From positions 1 through 62,370 of the forward strand of contig JANQJP010000099.1 of NCBI GenBank assembly GCA_028281575.1: a DNA stretch of 62,370 nt, written 5' to 3'. Below the pieces are notes generated by a model. That model made no database searches. It saw only the letters and a program-made list of their open reading frames with translations, and had not been told where the DNA came from. The position numbers were made by a program, and so were the translations under genes. This document shows, piece by piece, positions 18,185 to 27,003 of this stretch. Each line of letters begins with the position of its first letter. The stretch's first letter is position 1. The stretch is from Cellvibrionaceae bacterium. GTDB lineage: Bacteria > Pseudomonadota > Gammaproteobacteria > Pseudomonadales > Cellvibrionaceae.

Positions 18185-19788
18185 GAAACCCAAATAAAGC
18201 GTCACATCATCCAACCAGTTTTCGTCAGTCGATAGTTTGGCTTCATACATGGTCCGGTTTAATTTTTGGCTGGGTACTTTATTTTATGTTCCTCACAGGC
18301 ACTCTTGGTTATTTTGATACCGAAATTGACCGGTGGATGAAGCCTGAATTGTCACCCGCATCAAATCAAATTAACCCCCTTGACGTCACAAAGACACTTT
18401 TACCCGTACTCGAGAAATCGGCCCCAGGTGCCAACAGTTGGACCATCGCGTTTGCTATTGATCGCAATCAACCCTATCCACAAATATTCTGGAACAACGC
18501 TTCTCTCGACTCAGGTGCGGTTTCAAAAAATGGCAATATTTCAGAAATCGATTTAGCGACTGGAAAAACAATACCTTCACGCGCTACAAATGGCGGGCAA
18601 ACTCTGTATCGAATGCACTATCGCTTGCACTATCTCCCCACTTTGACGGCATATTGGTTGGTAGGCCTTTTGTCAATGTTTATGCTAGCAGCATTAGTTA
18701 CCGGTGTGATCATTCATAAACGAATATTCATTGATTTTTTTAAATTTAGACCAAAGCGAGGCCTTACCTCATGGCTGGATGCGCACAATGTACTTAGCGT
18801 GATGGCCTTGCCCTTCCACTTAATGATTACGTACTCCGGCCTCGTATTTATGGGTTCGATTTATATGCCTTTAATTATTAGTGGCTTTTACGACGGCGGC
18901 TTAAAAGCACGAGCGGAGTACAGCCGCGAATTAAGACCACCTATAGAAATTATTGAAGCAATAGGAACACCGACAAAGCATGCGCCGCTGGCGCCAATAT
19001 TTAATACGGTAAATACTCGCTGGGGCAGTAACAGAATCCGGTATGTAGAATTTCACAACCCCGGCGATGAAAATGCTCGTATCGTCTTTACTGAAAATAT
19101 TGATGACTCAGTCATTTATCAAACCGAACAATTGATTTTTGATGCGATCAGTGGAAACTTACTTAGAATCGTGCCAACTGAACGTTCATCAATCAAAAAT
19201 ACTTCATCACTGCTCACTAGCTTACACGAGGGCCTATTTGCCAAGCCATTATTACGCTGGTTTTATTTTTTGTCAGGGTTACTCGGTGCGGGAATGATTG
19301 CAACAGGCTTAATTCTTTGGGCAGCAAAACGCCGAATAAAAGCGGAACGAAACAAACATTCTCAAACATTACGCGGCTTATCCCTCGTTGAACGACTTAA
19401 CATCGGCACCATCATTGGTTTACCCACCGCTATTGCAGCCTATTTTTGGGCAAACCGCCTTTTGCCAAACGATTTGCAAAATCGTGCCGAATGGGAAGTG
19501 CACTGTTTATTTTTGACGTGGTTAACCTTACTTGTTCACGCCGCAGCACGACCGAAATTTATTGCCTGGAAAGAACAATTATTTTTTTCTGCGCTCGCGT
19601 TCACATGCTTGCCTATTCTTAATGCACTCACCACTGATCGGCATCTGGGCGTGAGTATATTTCAAGGAGATTGGGTATTCGTGGGTTTTGATCTTACAGT
19701 GTTAGCTATTGGACTTGTCTGCGTGTTTATATTAATACTATTGAATGCATCTCAGCGTAAGCCTAAATTAGAAACCTACGGAAAATAA
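18181..19788 (+). CDS. PepSY-associated membrane protein
   Basis: The 535-residue inner-membrane protein has an N-terminal helix after a HTWSGLIFGWVLYFMFLTGTLGYFD motif, a periplasmic PepSY-like region, and further helices (residues about 155-180, 200-230, 355-380, then four near the C terminus). It resembles the FpvG/FoxB-type proteins thought to act in reductive release of iron from siderophores. Conserved histidines in the helices (HTW, HYRLHYLP, HNVLSVMALPFH) could bind heme. It is coupled to the small upstream membrane protein. Confidence 0.88.
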   Translation: MRNPNKASHHPTSFRQSIVWLHTWSGLIFGWVLYFMFLTGTLGYFDTEIDRWMKPELSPASNQINPLDVTKTLLPVLEKSAPGANSWTIAFAIDRNQPYPQIFWNNASLDSGAVSKNGNISEIDLATGKTIPSRATNGGQTLYRMHYRLHYLPTLTAYWLVGLLSMFMLAALVTGVIIHKRIFIDFFKFRPKRGLTSWLDAHNVLSVMALPFHLMITYSGLVFMGSIYMPLIISGFYDGGLKARAEYSRELRPPIEIIEAIGTPTKHAPLAPIFNTVNTRWGSNRIRYVEFHNPGDENARIVFTENIDDSVIYQTEQLIFDAISGNLLRIVPTERSSIKNTSSLLTSLHEGLFAKPLLRWFYFLSGLLGAGMIATGLILWAAKRRIKAERNKHSQTLRGLSLVERLNIGTIIGLPTAIAAYFWANRLLPNDLQNRAEWEVHCLFLTWLTLLVHAAARPKFIAWKEQLFFSALAFTCLPILNALTTDRHLGVSIFQGDWVFVGFDLTVLAIGLVCVFILILLNASQRKPKLETYGK

Positions 19789-19817
19789 AATTAATAGTAA
19801 CTATATTCTGAAAAAAC

Positions 19818-20162
19818 TTGAGTATGATTTTACTTTCTCTTACAACGTTCTCACTATCTTTTTCCGCGATGGGTCTACTCTGCTTTTCTTCGAAGCGTAA
19901 CTTCAAAAGTTTAGATATCACTCTACTCAAACCCCACCGCACTCTCGTGAGGGCTATCGCTTACGCCATATTGATTGCTGTGTTTTTTATGGTAACCGTA
20001 TTCCCCCCGAACGGCATAACCCTTGTTGAATGGATGGGCTCAATATCAATTGCTGGCATCATGATTACCTTAACCCAGACCTACCGCAGTCATTGGCTAC
20101 CCTTTTTATCGTTGGGCACACTGATTCCTGGATTAGCCTTATCGGTGTTTGTTTCGCTTTAA
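19818..20162 (+). CDS. DUF3325-like small membrane protein
   Basis: The 114-residue protein has four hydrophobic helices and a short RTLVRAIAYAIL linker, matching the size and pattern of the DUF3325 proteins that accompany DUF3649 and PepSY genes in siderophore operons. It starts 29 bp after the PepSY gene and closes the cluster. Function is unknown beyond the iron-uptake association. Confidence 0.75.
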   Translation: MSMILLSLTTFSLSFSAMGLLCFSSKRNFKSLDITLLKPHRTLVRAIAYAILIAVFFMVTVFPPNGITLVEWMGSISIAGIMITLTQTYRSHWLPFLSLGTLIPGLALSVFVSL

Positions 20163-20226
20163 TACTCACTACTGCCAAACAACAGGAACATAGCAGCTAA
20201 AAGATCAAAGACGCTGTTCCAGGCTT

Positions 20227-20289
20227 GTCCATCTTGGCACATCACTTCAAACCTTAGGTTTTTGCGTTGCTCAGATCAATCATCCGGCT
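20227..20289 (+). repeat. Third, partial copy of the tRNA-Leu 3' flank
   Basis: GTCCATCTTGGCAC followed by CACTTCAAACCT, GGTTTTTGCG, GCTCAG and TCCGGCT matches, in order, the 3' end and downstream flank of the tRNA-Leu at 20513. The upstream tRNA body is absent. It reads as a scar from an earlier rearrangement at this tRNA locus. Confidence 0.55.
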
Positions 20290-20296
20290 ACTATTT

Positions 20297-20352
20297 GTTT
20301 CGGGTGAAATAACAACAACTTCCGCACGCCTTATCAATTCATTCGACAACGC
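20297..20352 (-). pseudogene. Remnant of an HflK-like gene 3' end
   Basis: On the minus strand the segment can be read as ALSNELIRRA joined directly to EVVVISPE. In the HflK-like protein at 29436-30326 the equivalent stretches are ALSNELVKRAEG and, about 45 residues later, VVVISPEK. This is therefore a short internally deleted relic of a related gene. It abuts copy 2 of the tRNA-Leu repeat at an AACGCGC microhomology. Confidence 0.5.
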
Positions 20353-20644
20353 GCTGCTGAATCATGGTGCATCAATTTGCCAAATCGTAAATTCTGTTCG
20401 AGCAGGACGAACGATAAAGCGAACTTGCAATCATGAGCTCGCAAATTGACACGGGAGACCTCTGAAACTATAGTGCGGCGCTCGTCGCGCTAAACCGGCG
20501 CATGTGCTCTAAGCCCAGGTGGTGAAATTGGTAGACACGCCAGCTTCAGGTGCTGGTGGCCTTTGGCCGTGGAGGTTCAAGTCCTCTCCTGGGCACCACT
20601 TCAAACCTGCGGTTTTCGCGCCGCCTCAGAGGACTAATCCGGCT
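20347..20644 (+). repeat. Direct repeat copy 2 around tRNA-Leu
   Basis: This is the second copy of the segment described at 15216-15504. It carries the first codons of tlyA, the shared upstream region (CTCGTCGCGCTAAACCGGCG is identical in both) and an intact tRNA-Leu. The rest of tlyA is absent here, so this copy shows where the duplication broke. Confidence 0.8.
20513..20598 (+). tRNA. tRNA-Leu(CAG)
   Basis: The 86-nt leucine tRNA has a complete acceptor stem (GCCCAGG with CCTGGGC) and an anticodon stem CCAGC/GCTGG around TTCAGGT. It has a long variable arm and a T stem GGAGG/CCTCT with one G-U pair. The terminal CCA is encoded. This is the functional copy of the pair; the one at 15373 has lost T-stem pairing. 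Confidence 0.95.
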
Positions 20645-20719
20645 AAGGCTTTTTTTGGCGCTATGCGCAGTAACGCATTTATCGTTCGAACGATGCTCGA
20701 ACCCTCTCCTGAGCGTCCC

Positions 20720-21847
20720 CTAACGAACTGCCAGAATACGAACGACAGGCAAGCTTGCAGCACCCAATAAAAGACTTTGCTCGTTTAAATCAGACACGGT
20801 AATCCGCGGTGTAGGCAGGTCGGCAGTGTAATTTGTTTCAACACCGGTGTAATCGACCGCAACCACGATTCTATCCAATACAAAGCGAGGCAACAGTCCA
20901 CCGAGTATGATGGATTGAGGATCAAATAATCGCGCGATTTTGTTAAAACCATCTCTAAGCGATGGAACCATTTGCCCAATCCAGTTATCAAGCGCATCTG
21001 CATGCGACTTAACCGTGGGGTTAAACGATTCGAGCTCAATGCCAGATTTGGCAAGATGCAAGATAAGACTATGCGCCGACGGACGTGGTGTGTCGTTATA
21101 AGGAAATAAAACGCCCAAACCACCAGCGTTTCCATGTCCCCCGAGAACTAGGTTTCCATTATTCATGATGGCTCCGCCAACACCTTGCGCAAGATACATA
21201 AGGCAATATGAAACTAGCGTTTTACCTTTTCCGTTCAGCCGTTCAGCCCAGGCAGCAGCGACGGCATCTCGCTCAGCGATAACAGGGATTTTTAAGCGGT
21301 GTTCGAGTTCGCTCTCGATATTGACACGTTGAAGCTCGGGAAAATCCCAATGAACAGCCCATTGATGAGTTGATCGTGCACGATATCCAGGAACAGCAAG
21401 CCCCACTCCGAGGAGTTTGGCATCCGTATCGCTGAGATGTTCACTACTGGAAAGCATATCACCAACAAACTCGGTTAGCCGATCGATGGTTACGCTTTCG
21501 ATGGAGGTACTCTCAATTCTGAGTAACTCGCCCTCAGTATCCGTTAAAGCAAAGACAATTGATTTCTTTGTGAAACCAATTCCAGCTGAATAAACACCAT
21601 TTTGGGATCTTTGCAGCGGACGAGCTGGGTTTCCGACGTTTCCCGTTCGATCAATCGATTCTTCTATCAAGCCTAGTCCCAAAGCGCGTTTGGTTAAACG
21701 GGTGGTCGACGCACTTGTTATGCCTCCCATATCCGCAAGCTCTTTACGTGATAAGGGTCCATGCCTCCATATTAAGTCCAATAAAACCCGTTCATTGGGG
21801 GTGAGCTCCTTTAACCCGGCAAGAAACTCATGATCTTCAAACGGCAT
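20720..21847 (-). CDS. ROK-family transcriptional regulator
   Basis: The 375-residue protein has an N-terminal winged helix-turn-helix (LTPNERVLLDLIWRHGPLSRKELADMGGITSASTTRLTKRAL) followed by a ROK domain (ILGGLL, a GHGNAGGLG-type segment, VGLAVPG). Such proteins (NagC, Mlc, XylR types) usually repress sugar genes and sense a sugar or sugar phosphate. It is divergent from the large TonB-dependent receptor, so it probably controls that receptor and the two downstream GDPD genes. The 239-bp gap between them is AT-rich, with two GTAATTAA repeats on the minus strand that could be an operator. Confidence 0.85.
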   Translation of the reverse strand: MPFEDHEFLAGLKELTPNERVLLDLIWRHGPLSRKELADMGGITSASTTRLTKRALGLGLIEESIDRTGNVGNPARPLQRSQNGVYSAGIGFTKKSIVFALTDTEGELLRIESTSIESVTIDRLTEFVGDMLSSSEHLSDTDAKLLGVGLAVPGYRARSTHQWAVHWDFPELQRVNIESELEHRLKIPVIAERDAVAAAWAERLNGKGKTLVSYCLMYLAQGVGGAIMNNGNLVLGGHGNAGGLGVLFPYNDTPRPSAHSLILHLAKSGIELESFNPTVKSHADALDNWIGQMVPSLRDGFNKIARLFDPQSIILGGLLPRFVLDRIVVAVDYTGVETNYTADLPTPRITVSDLNEQSLLLGAASLPVVRILAVR

Positions 21848-22086
21848 CGTTTTGCGCCCTTAATCAACCTTTGGCTCATTGTAGCTCCTTTGATTAATTT
21901 TGAAGAATAGTTTAATTACCCACCTTAATTAATTACACTATGTAATCAATGTGTCATCGGTTGCAGGTAGGCTAAAAAATTAGCTGAGGAGGCTTAGCTA
22001 TTTCCGAGTGTAAAGCGGTTTGGGGCCAGTCCCGAATAAGTTTGGGGCGAGCCTCTGAAAATAAGTCAAATATTTAGGGGGAACCT

Positions 22087-24621
22087 ATGAAATTTCAGAA
22101 ATCACTTTTAGCAGGTGCTATCCACCTCGCCCTTTATGGGGGCATCGTGCATGCGCAAGAATCCTCGCAAGGCAATGCCCTAGAAGAGCAGGAAACAATG
22201 GTTGTTACCGGCGTTCGCCTACAAAACCAACTTTCGATTGAAGCGAAGCGGAATAGCATCCAAATCGTTGATACCGTTACCGCCGACGATATCGGTCGCC
22301 AGCCAGATTTTAATGTTGGCGACGCGCTCCGCAGGATCACCGGCGTATCCACCATTCCAGAAGAAGACGAAGGACAATACGTTACCGTCCGCGGCATTAA
22401 CCCAGACTTAACGTTTTTAACGTTTGACGGCGCCGCAGTTGCAGCAGCAAGTAATAGCAGTGGACGCCGCGTCTCTTTGGAATTCTTCCCTGCCGACGTG
22501 GTCAGCGGGCTGGAAGTTGTTAAAACTCGCACACCCGATGTAGACGGAAATACGATAGGCGGACAAGTGAATATGCGCACGCGAAGCGCTTTCGATTCTG
22601 AGGGTATCTACGCGGTTGGTTCTTTATTCCTCGGCGATTTCACCCAGGACAACGCACCCTTCGGCCTTGACGACGGCGACGGCGATAACGAATTGTCCTC
22701 GCGTATAAATGGCGCATTTAGCACGACATTCGGTGACGATAATCAGTTCGGAGTTGTACTTGCAGCCAGCTACTTTGATAAAGATCGTGATGAAGAACGT
22801 ATTATTCCAATTGGCTTCAACAGTTCAGGAGACTTTGACGACCCAGATTCATCCTTCGCTCCAGGACTGACTATTTGGAGTACGTACCATAATCCCGTTG
22901 AGCGTATCGGCGGTTTCGGTAAATTCGAGTTTCAAGCCAATGACGACCTTTACATGTCTTTTCAGGGCCAGTACTTCTACCAGGAGGATTTTGCCAGACG
23001 TGAAAGTGAGCTACTTATCCCCGGTGGCGACAACGTAAGCTACACCAACCAATTTTCAGGGTCGTTTACCGACGCAGCTTTCTTTCTCGGTAGTGATCAA
23101 TTTGACGCAACGAACACTTATTCAGGCTTCCAGTACGACCTAGAATATGCAAATGATGAAGGATGGACAGCCGATTTTCGCGCTTCAGTCTCCGAGGGCG
23201 AATTCTTTGAAGAAAGCCCAGACATCGACTTCAACGGACCCTCGGTGAGTGGTACCTATTCTTACAACTCCGATGGCGCTCCCGTTATCGTATTTGACGA
23301 TCCAGCACTCGCTCTCGACGCGTCAAACCACCCGCTGCGCCGTGTTCGTCCGTTTGAGACGGATATCGATAATTCCATTTCAGAGATTGAAGCGGACTTG
23401 GGCCGCAACTATCTTCAATCAGGTTTTGGATGGCGCGTGGGTGTGAAGTATCGCGAGCAGGAGCAAAAAGACACGCGTGAACGCGATGTCTTCAATTACA
23501 CTGGCGATACAGCGACGTTAGCGGATTTTCAGCTTGAAACAGATTATTCCGTACTATTTCGCCCGGGCGTATCCAGTCTTTTCACGGATTTCGGCGCTGT
23601 ATTCGATTATATCGACGCAAACCCCGACCAGTTTGACATCACGGATAACGATGCCTCTGTTGCTTATGAGATTCAGGAAGAGATCTTAGCCGGCTATGTC
23701 GCTATAAGCTACGTAGGTGATAAATATGAAATTATCGCTGGGGCTCGCCACGAGACGACGGACGTTGAGTCCACAGACGGCTCAACGGGCAGTTACGGAA
23801 ATTTTCTCCCGTCAGCGCTGCTAAATTATGATCTTACGGACAATCTTAAAGCGCGCGTGTCGTATGCTCGTGCAGTTGGGCGACCCAATCCGGGCGATCT
23901 TACGCCAGCACTTGAAGACTTTTCCGGTTCGACGCTTACAGTGAACGGAGGTAATCCAGAGCTCGAAGCAAGATTGTCGGATAATTTCGATGTTTCAATA
24001 GAATATTACTTCGATGATGGCGCGAGTCTTCTATCTGCAGCGATATTCCACAAATCGATCGATAACGAGATATTCACTCTCTCAACGACAGGCACGTTTA
24101 ACGGGCAACAAGCTATCCTCAATATTCCTCGCAACGCATCTGACGCGGAATTGACGGGCTTCGAAATTGGGCTCATTAAGGACAGCTTCGACTTTTTGCC
24201 GTCGCCATTAGATGGTCTTGGTGCGAGTTTTAACTACACCTATATCGATGCAAGCACAACGCTGAGTAACGGTTCTGAGGAAGTGGATGTCGATTTTGTC
24301 TTTGAACAGCCCAGCGAGATTATTAACGCTTCACTTTTCTATCAATATGGTCCTGTCGAAACAAAGTTGACATACAACTATATGGATGAGTATCACGCGA
24401 GTTTTGCCGGCGACCCCAGCTTCCTTGACACGTTTGACGATTACGACACCCTAGATTTCCAGGTACGTTACGATCTCTCCGAACACATTTATTTAACGGG
24501 GGAAATACGCAACATGCTTGAAGAATCACTAGACCGGCGCACAGGACCGAACGGTGTCTTATTGAATGACCGAAGCGAATTTGGAAAATCATTCTTTTTC
24601 GGCGTTTCATATAAATACTAA
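22087..24621 (+). CDS. TonB-dependent receptor, Caulobacter/Xanthomonas type
   Basis: The 844-residue outer-membrane receptor has a signal sequence ending in VHA, a TonB-box-like TMVVTGVR, and a plug with IGRQPDFNVGDALRRITGVS, YVTVRGINPDLTFLTFDG and DVDGNTIGGQVNMRTRSAF. This pattern marks the large receptor subfamily usually associated with carbohydrate or other nutrient uptake rather than siderophores. It starts behind an AGGGGGA ribosome site and ends in a terminal Tyr (FGVSYKY). The following genes are GDPD-family lipoproteins, so a glycerophosphodiester-type ligand is a reasonable guess. Confidence 0.92.
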   Translation: MKFQKSLLAGAIHLALYGGIVHAQESSQGNALEEQETMVVTGVRLQNQLSIEAKRNSIQIVDTVTADDIGRQPDFNVGDALRRITGVSTIPEEDEGQYVTVRGINPDLTFLTFDGAAVAAASNSSGRRVSLEFFPADVVSGLEVVKTRTPDVDGNTIGGQVNMRTRSAFDSEGIYAVGSLFLGDFTQDNAPFGLDDGDGDNELSSRINGAFSTTFGDDNQFGVVLAASYFDKDRDEERIIPIGFNSSGDFDDPDSSFAPGLTIWSTYHNPVERIGGFGKFEFQANDDLYMSFQGQYFYQEDFARRESELLIPGGDNVSYTNQFSGSFTDAAFFLGSDQFDATNTYSGFQYDLEYANDEGWTADFRASVSEGEFFEESPDIDFNGPSVSGTYSYNSDGAPVIVFDDPALALDASNHPLRRVRPFETDIDNSISEIEADLGRNYLQSGFGWRVGVKYREQEQKDTRERDVFNYTGDTATLADFQLETDYSVLFRPGVSSLFTDFGAVFDYIDANPDQFDITDNDASVAYEIQEEILAGYVAISYVGDKYEIIAGARHETTDVESTDGSTGSYGNFLPSALLNYDLTDNLKARVSYARAVGRPNPGDLTPALEDFSGSTLTVNGGNPELEARLSDNFDVSIEYYFDDGASLLSAAIFHKSIDNEIFTLSTTGTFNGQQAILNIPRNASDAELTGFEIGLIKDSFDFLPSPLDGLGASFNYTYIDASTTLSNGSEEVDVDFVFEQPSEIINASLFYQYGPVETKLTYNYMDEYHASFAGDPSFLDTFDDYDTLDFQVRYDLSEHIYLTGEIRNMLEESLDRRTGPNGVLLNDRSEFGKSFFFGVSYKY

Positions 24622-24633
24622 ACCCCTCGGAAA

Positions 24634-24678
24634 CGGCGCTTGAGGTTTCATTTCAAGCGCCGAGTTCCCTTCTTTTTT
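24634..24678 (+). terminator. Intrinsic terminator after the receptor
   Basis: CGGCGCTTGA and TCAAGCGCCG form a 10-bp stem with a short loop, followed by a pyrimidine-rich CCCTTCTTTTTT tail on the plus strand. It would limit read-through from the receptor into the GDPD genes. Confidence 0.75.
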
Positions 24679-24694
24679 AAAGGCGCTAGTCACC

Positions 24695-25654
24695 GTGAAT
24701 GTTCTAAACAAAACGCTAAAAGTTTGCCCGAGTGTGTTTTTTTCTATTTTCAGTTTTTATCTGCTTGCTGGATGTGCATCTGATGCTGAACACAAACATG
24801 TCGACATTTTAAAAGCGAAGCTGGCGGACGCAGACTCCAATGACGTGATGATTGTCGCCCACAGGGCGTGTTGGCGAGAAGGTGCTCCCGAGAACTCACT
24901 TGCTGCAATAGCGGATTGCATAGCAACCGGCCTGGACATGATAGAAATTGATGTCGCGTTGACTGCAGACGGTGTGCCTATCTTAATGCACGACGAAACG
25001 ATAGATCGGACTACAAACGGTTCCGGCAAGGTCGCTGAACTTTCTTTTGAATATATTAGGAGCCTGCGCTTACTTGAAGGTGCCGGCGGATCAGGGGCAA
25101 CGCTTACAGATCAAAAAGTGCCAACACTCAAAGAGGCCCTTGCTTTAGCTCAAGATAACATTTTGATCAACCTCGACATCAAAGGAGCTATCTTTGACGA
25201 AGCGTTTGCCGTTGTTGAAGAACTTGGCGTTAACCCGCAAATTTTAATGAAAATTGCAGCACTACCGGGGTCACCCGAACTGGAAAACGCGAAATTTCTC
25301 GGGAAGACACACTTTATGCCCATCATAAGAGAATGCACACCTCGTTACGCCGGTTATGTATGTTCACCAGATTTGAGCGATGTTGTGCCAGGTTACGCTA
25401 AATATAAACCCGTGGCTTACGAAATAACATTTACCCACGAAGCATATTTAATAGATGGTGTTGCTGCGATCAAAACTGCAGGTGGACGAATCTGGGCAAA
25501 CTCTTTAGCACCTCACCACGCGGCAGGTTTGATAGACAGCGATGCTGTGCAAAACCCTGAGGCCGTATGGGGACGCATGGTTGACCTAGGTGTGAACATT
25601 ATTCAAACCGATAACCCGAAATCACTTTTGAGTTACCTCAAATCGTCTCGCTAA
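24695..25654 (+). CDS. Glycerophosphodiester phosphodiesterase family lipoprotein (1)
   Basis: The 319-residue protein starts at GTG with a signal ending in a LLAGC lipobox. The GDPD TIM-barrel motifs are present: AHRACWREGAPENSLAAI (the usual HRG is HRA here), MIEIDVALTADGVPILMHDETIDRTTNG, and NLDIKG. The catalytic His pair and metal-binding Glu/Asp are therefore retained. It should hydrolyse glycerophosphodiesters or similar phosphodiesters at the cell envelope. A second family member follows 14 bp later. Confidence 0.88.
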   Translation: MNVLNKTLKVCPSVFFSIFSFYLLAGCASDAEHKHVDILKAKLADADSNDVMIVAHRACWREGAPENSLAAIADCIATGLDMIEIDVALTADGVPILMHDETIDRTTNGSGKVAELSFEYIRSLRLLEGAGGSGATLTDQKVPTLKEALALAQDNILINLDIKGAIFDEAFAVVEELGVNPQILMKIAALPGSPELENAKFLGKTHFMPIIRECTPRYAGYVCSPDLSDVVPGYAKYKPVAYEITFTHEAYLIDGVAAIKTAGGRIWANSLAPHHAAGLIDSDAVQNPEAVWGRMVDLGVNIIQTDNPKSLLSYLKSSR

Positions 25655-25668
25655 AAGCTATTACAACG

Positions 25669-26661
25669 GTGTTCCGACTCTCTTTACCTCCTCTGAGGAC
25701 ATGCTTCTGTGTTACGCTTCTGCTTGCGGTTTTAGGGTGTGCAAACCGACAAGTGACTCTTGGTCAAAGTAATGCAGAACCAATGACTACCCGTGATCGA
25801 GCTACCGAGCTTTACACACAGTTTAGTGGAGATGTCATAAAACTCCTGAAATGTGCTCGTCATACCGGCAAACCGGTAATTGTGGCTCATCGCGGTGGAT
25901 TTGCACCTGGGTTTCCTGAAAACGCCTTGGCATCATTTGAGCGCACAATTGCTAACGCACCGGTCATGCTGGAAATTGATATTGTTTCCAGCGCGGATGG
26001 CGTAGATTTTCTTCACCATGACAAGTACTTGCAACGCACGACGAGCGGAATCGGGCTCGTAGCCAATGCTGACTGGGAGACAATCCGCCACCTTAAAATG
26101 CGCGACAATGCGCAGACAATAACCGATTACACCCCCGCATCTTTTAGCGATGCACTTGCAATCTTGCGCGGCCGGGCATTTCTTATGCTGGATTTAAAAA
26201 CACCGTCGAGTACAGCAAAAATCGTCAATATGATCAAAGATGCAGGAGTACTTCCTGGAACAATATTCATTGCATACAATTACAATCAAGCAGCCGAAAT
26301 TCGTCGATCGAGTGACGAAGCACTTATCGCACTTGGCGCATCCAACTTGGAGCAATTACGAGAAACAAAAATATCTGGGTTTTTTGAAGAGCCTTATGTT
26401 GCTTTGACAGGTGCAATCAATACTTCTTCCAAAATACTTCCTCTACTAAAGGACACCAAGCACTACGTGCTTGGGAGCGCATATTTCGGCCAAAACCCCC
26501 CTGACGCACGGCTGACAACCGACGCCACCGTACCGGAATTTGAAACCGCCGGCCCGTTCGGTTATCAGCTTGTCGTTTCCAACCGCCCGCTTCAAGCCGC
26601 TAAATATATGCAAGACAGGGGCGTTCATTTAGTTAAAAATCTCTGTACTTCAATTGATTGA
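25669..26661 (+). CDS. Glycerophosphodiester phosphodiesterase family lipoprotein (2)
   Basis: The 330-residue protein starts at a GTG and has a lipobox (AVLGC). The GDPD motifs are VAHRGGFAPGFPENALASF, LEIDIVSSADGVDFLHHDKYLQRTTSG, and LMLDLKTP. It is clearly related to, but well diverged from, the upstream neighbour. Two consecutive envelope GDPDs behind one receptor suggest processing of imported phosphodiesters, with different specificity inferred from the divergence. Confidence 0.85.
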   Translation: MFRLSLPPLRTCFCVTLLLAVLGCANRQVTLGQSNAEPMTTRDRATELYTQFSGDVIKLLKCARHTGKPVIVAHRGGFAPGFPENALASFERTIANAPVMLEIDIVSSADGVDFLHHDKYLQRTTSGIGLVANADWETIRHLKMRDNAQTITDYTPASFSDALAILRGRAFLMLDLKTPSSTAKIVNMIKDAGVLPGTIFIAYNYNQAAEIRRSSDEALIALGASNLEQLRETKISGFFEEPYVALTGAINTSSKILPLLKDTKHYVLGSAYFGQNPPDARLTTDATVPEFETAGPFGYQLVVSNRPLQAAKYMQDRGVHLVKNLCTSID

Positions 26662-26925
26662 AATTACACGGATTTTGTAGCTATCGCGGCTTTTCGATAG
26701 CTTCACCACTCTACAAATAGACACACACTAAAAAATTTTCTGAATCCTTTATTGTGAGTTGGGCTCAAACGCTCTCAGGAGCTAGCTTATAAAGCTTTGA
26801 TTTATTTAATATTTTTTCAAAAAAATAAATTGTAGAACCCGCTCTCCCCACAAACTAACGCGACCCCAGTGTTTCATATCTCCCTCCTATTACAACTTTA
26901 CTCGCCACTTATTATTGAAAACAAA

Positions 26926-26945
26926 AATGCGAATCAGTATCATTT
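26926..26945 (+). promoter_or_regulatory. Fur-like box upstream of the decayed receptor
   Basis: AATGCGAATCAGTATCATTT is a moderate match to the Fur consensus and lies about 60 bp before the first ATG of the TonB receptor pseudogene. The 340-bp gap before it is otherwise AT-rich. An 8-bp hairpin without a T-tail at 26679-26702 is the only other structure I see there. Confidence 0.5.
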
Positions 26946-27003
26946 ATATAAACTGTCTTAATTTATTCAACCTTACATACCGCCACCAGGAGCAGAAAAA
27001 ACC

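Noticed and set aside
15505-20346. Integrative element with its own integrase at tRNA-Leu
   Set aside because: The duplicated ends suggest insertion, but no integrase, excisionase or relaxase is encoded between them.
21848-22086. Defined operator for the ROK regulator
   Set aside because: Two GTAATTAA repeats are visible, but the region is AT-rich, so chance repeats are likely; listed only as a possibility in the regulator entry.
26679-26702. Terminator after the second GDPD gene
   Set aside because: There is an 8-bp stem but no T-run, and competing outer pairing makes the fold uncertain.
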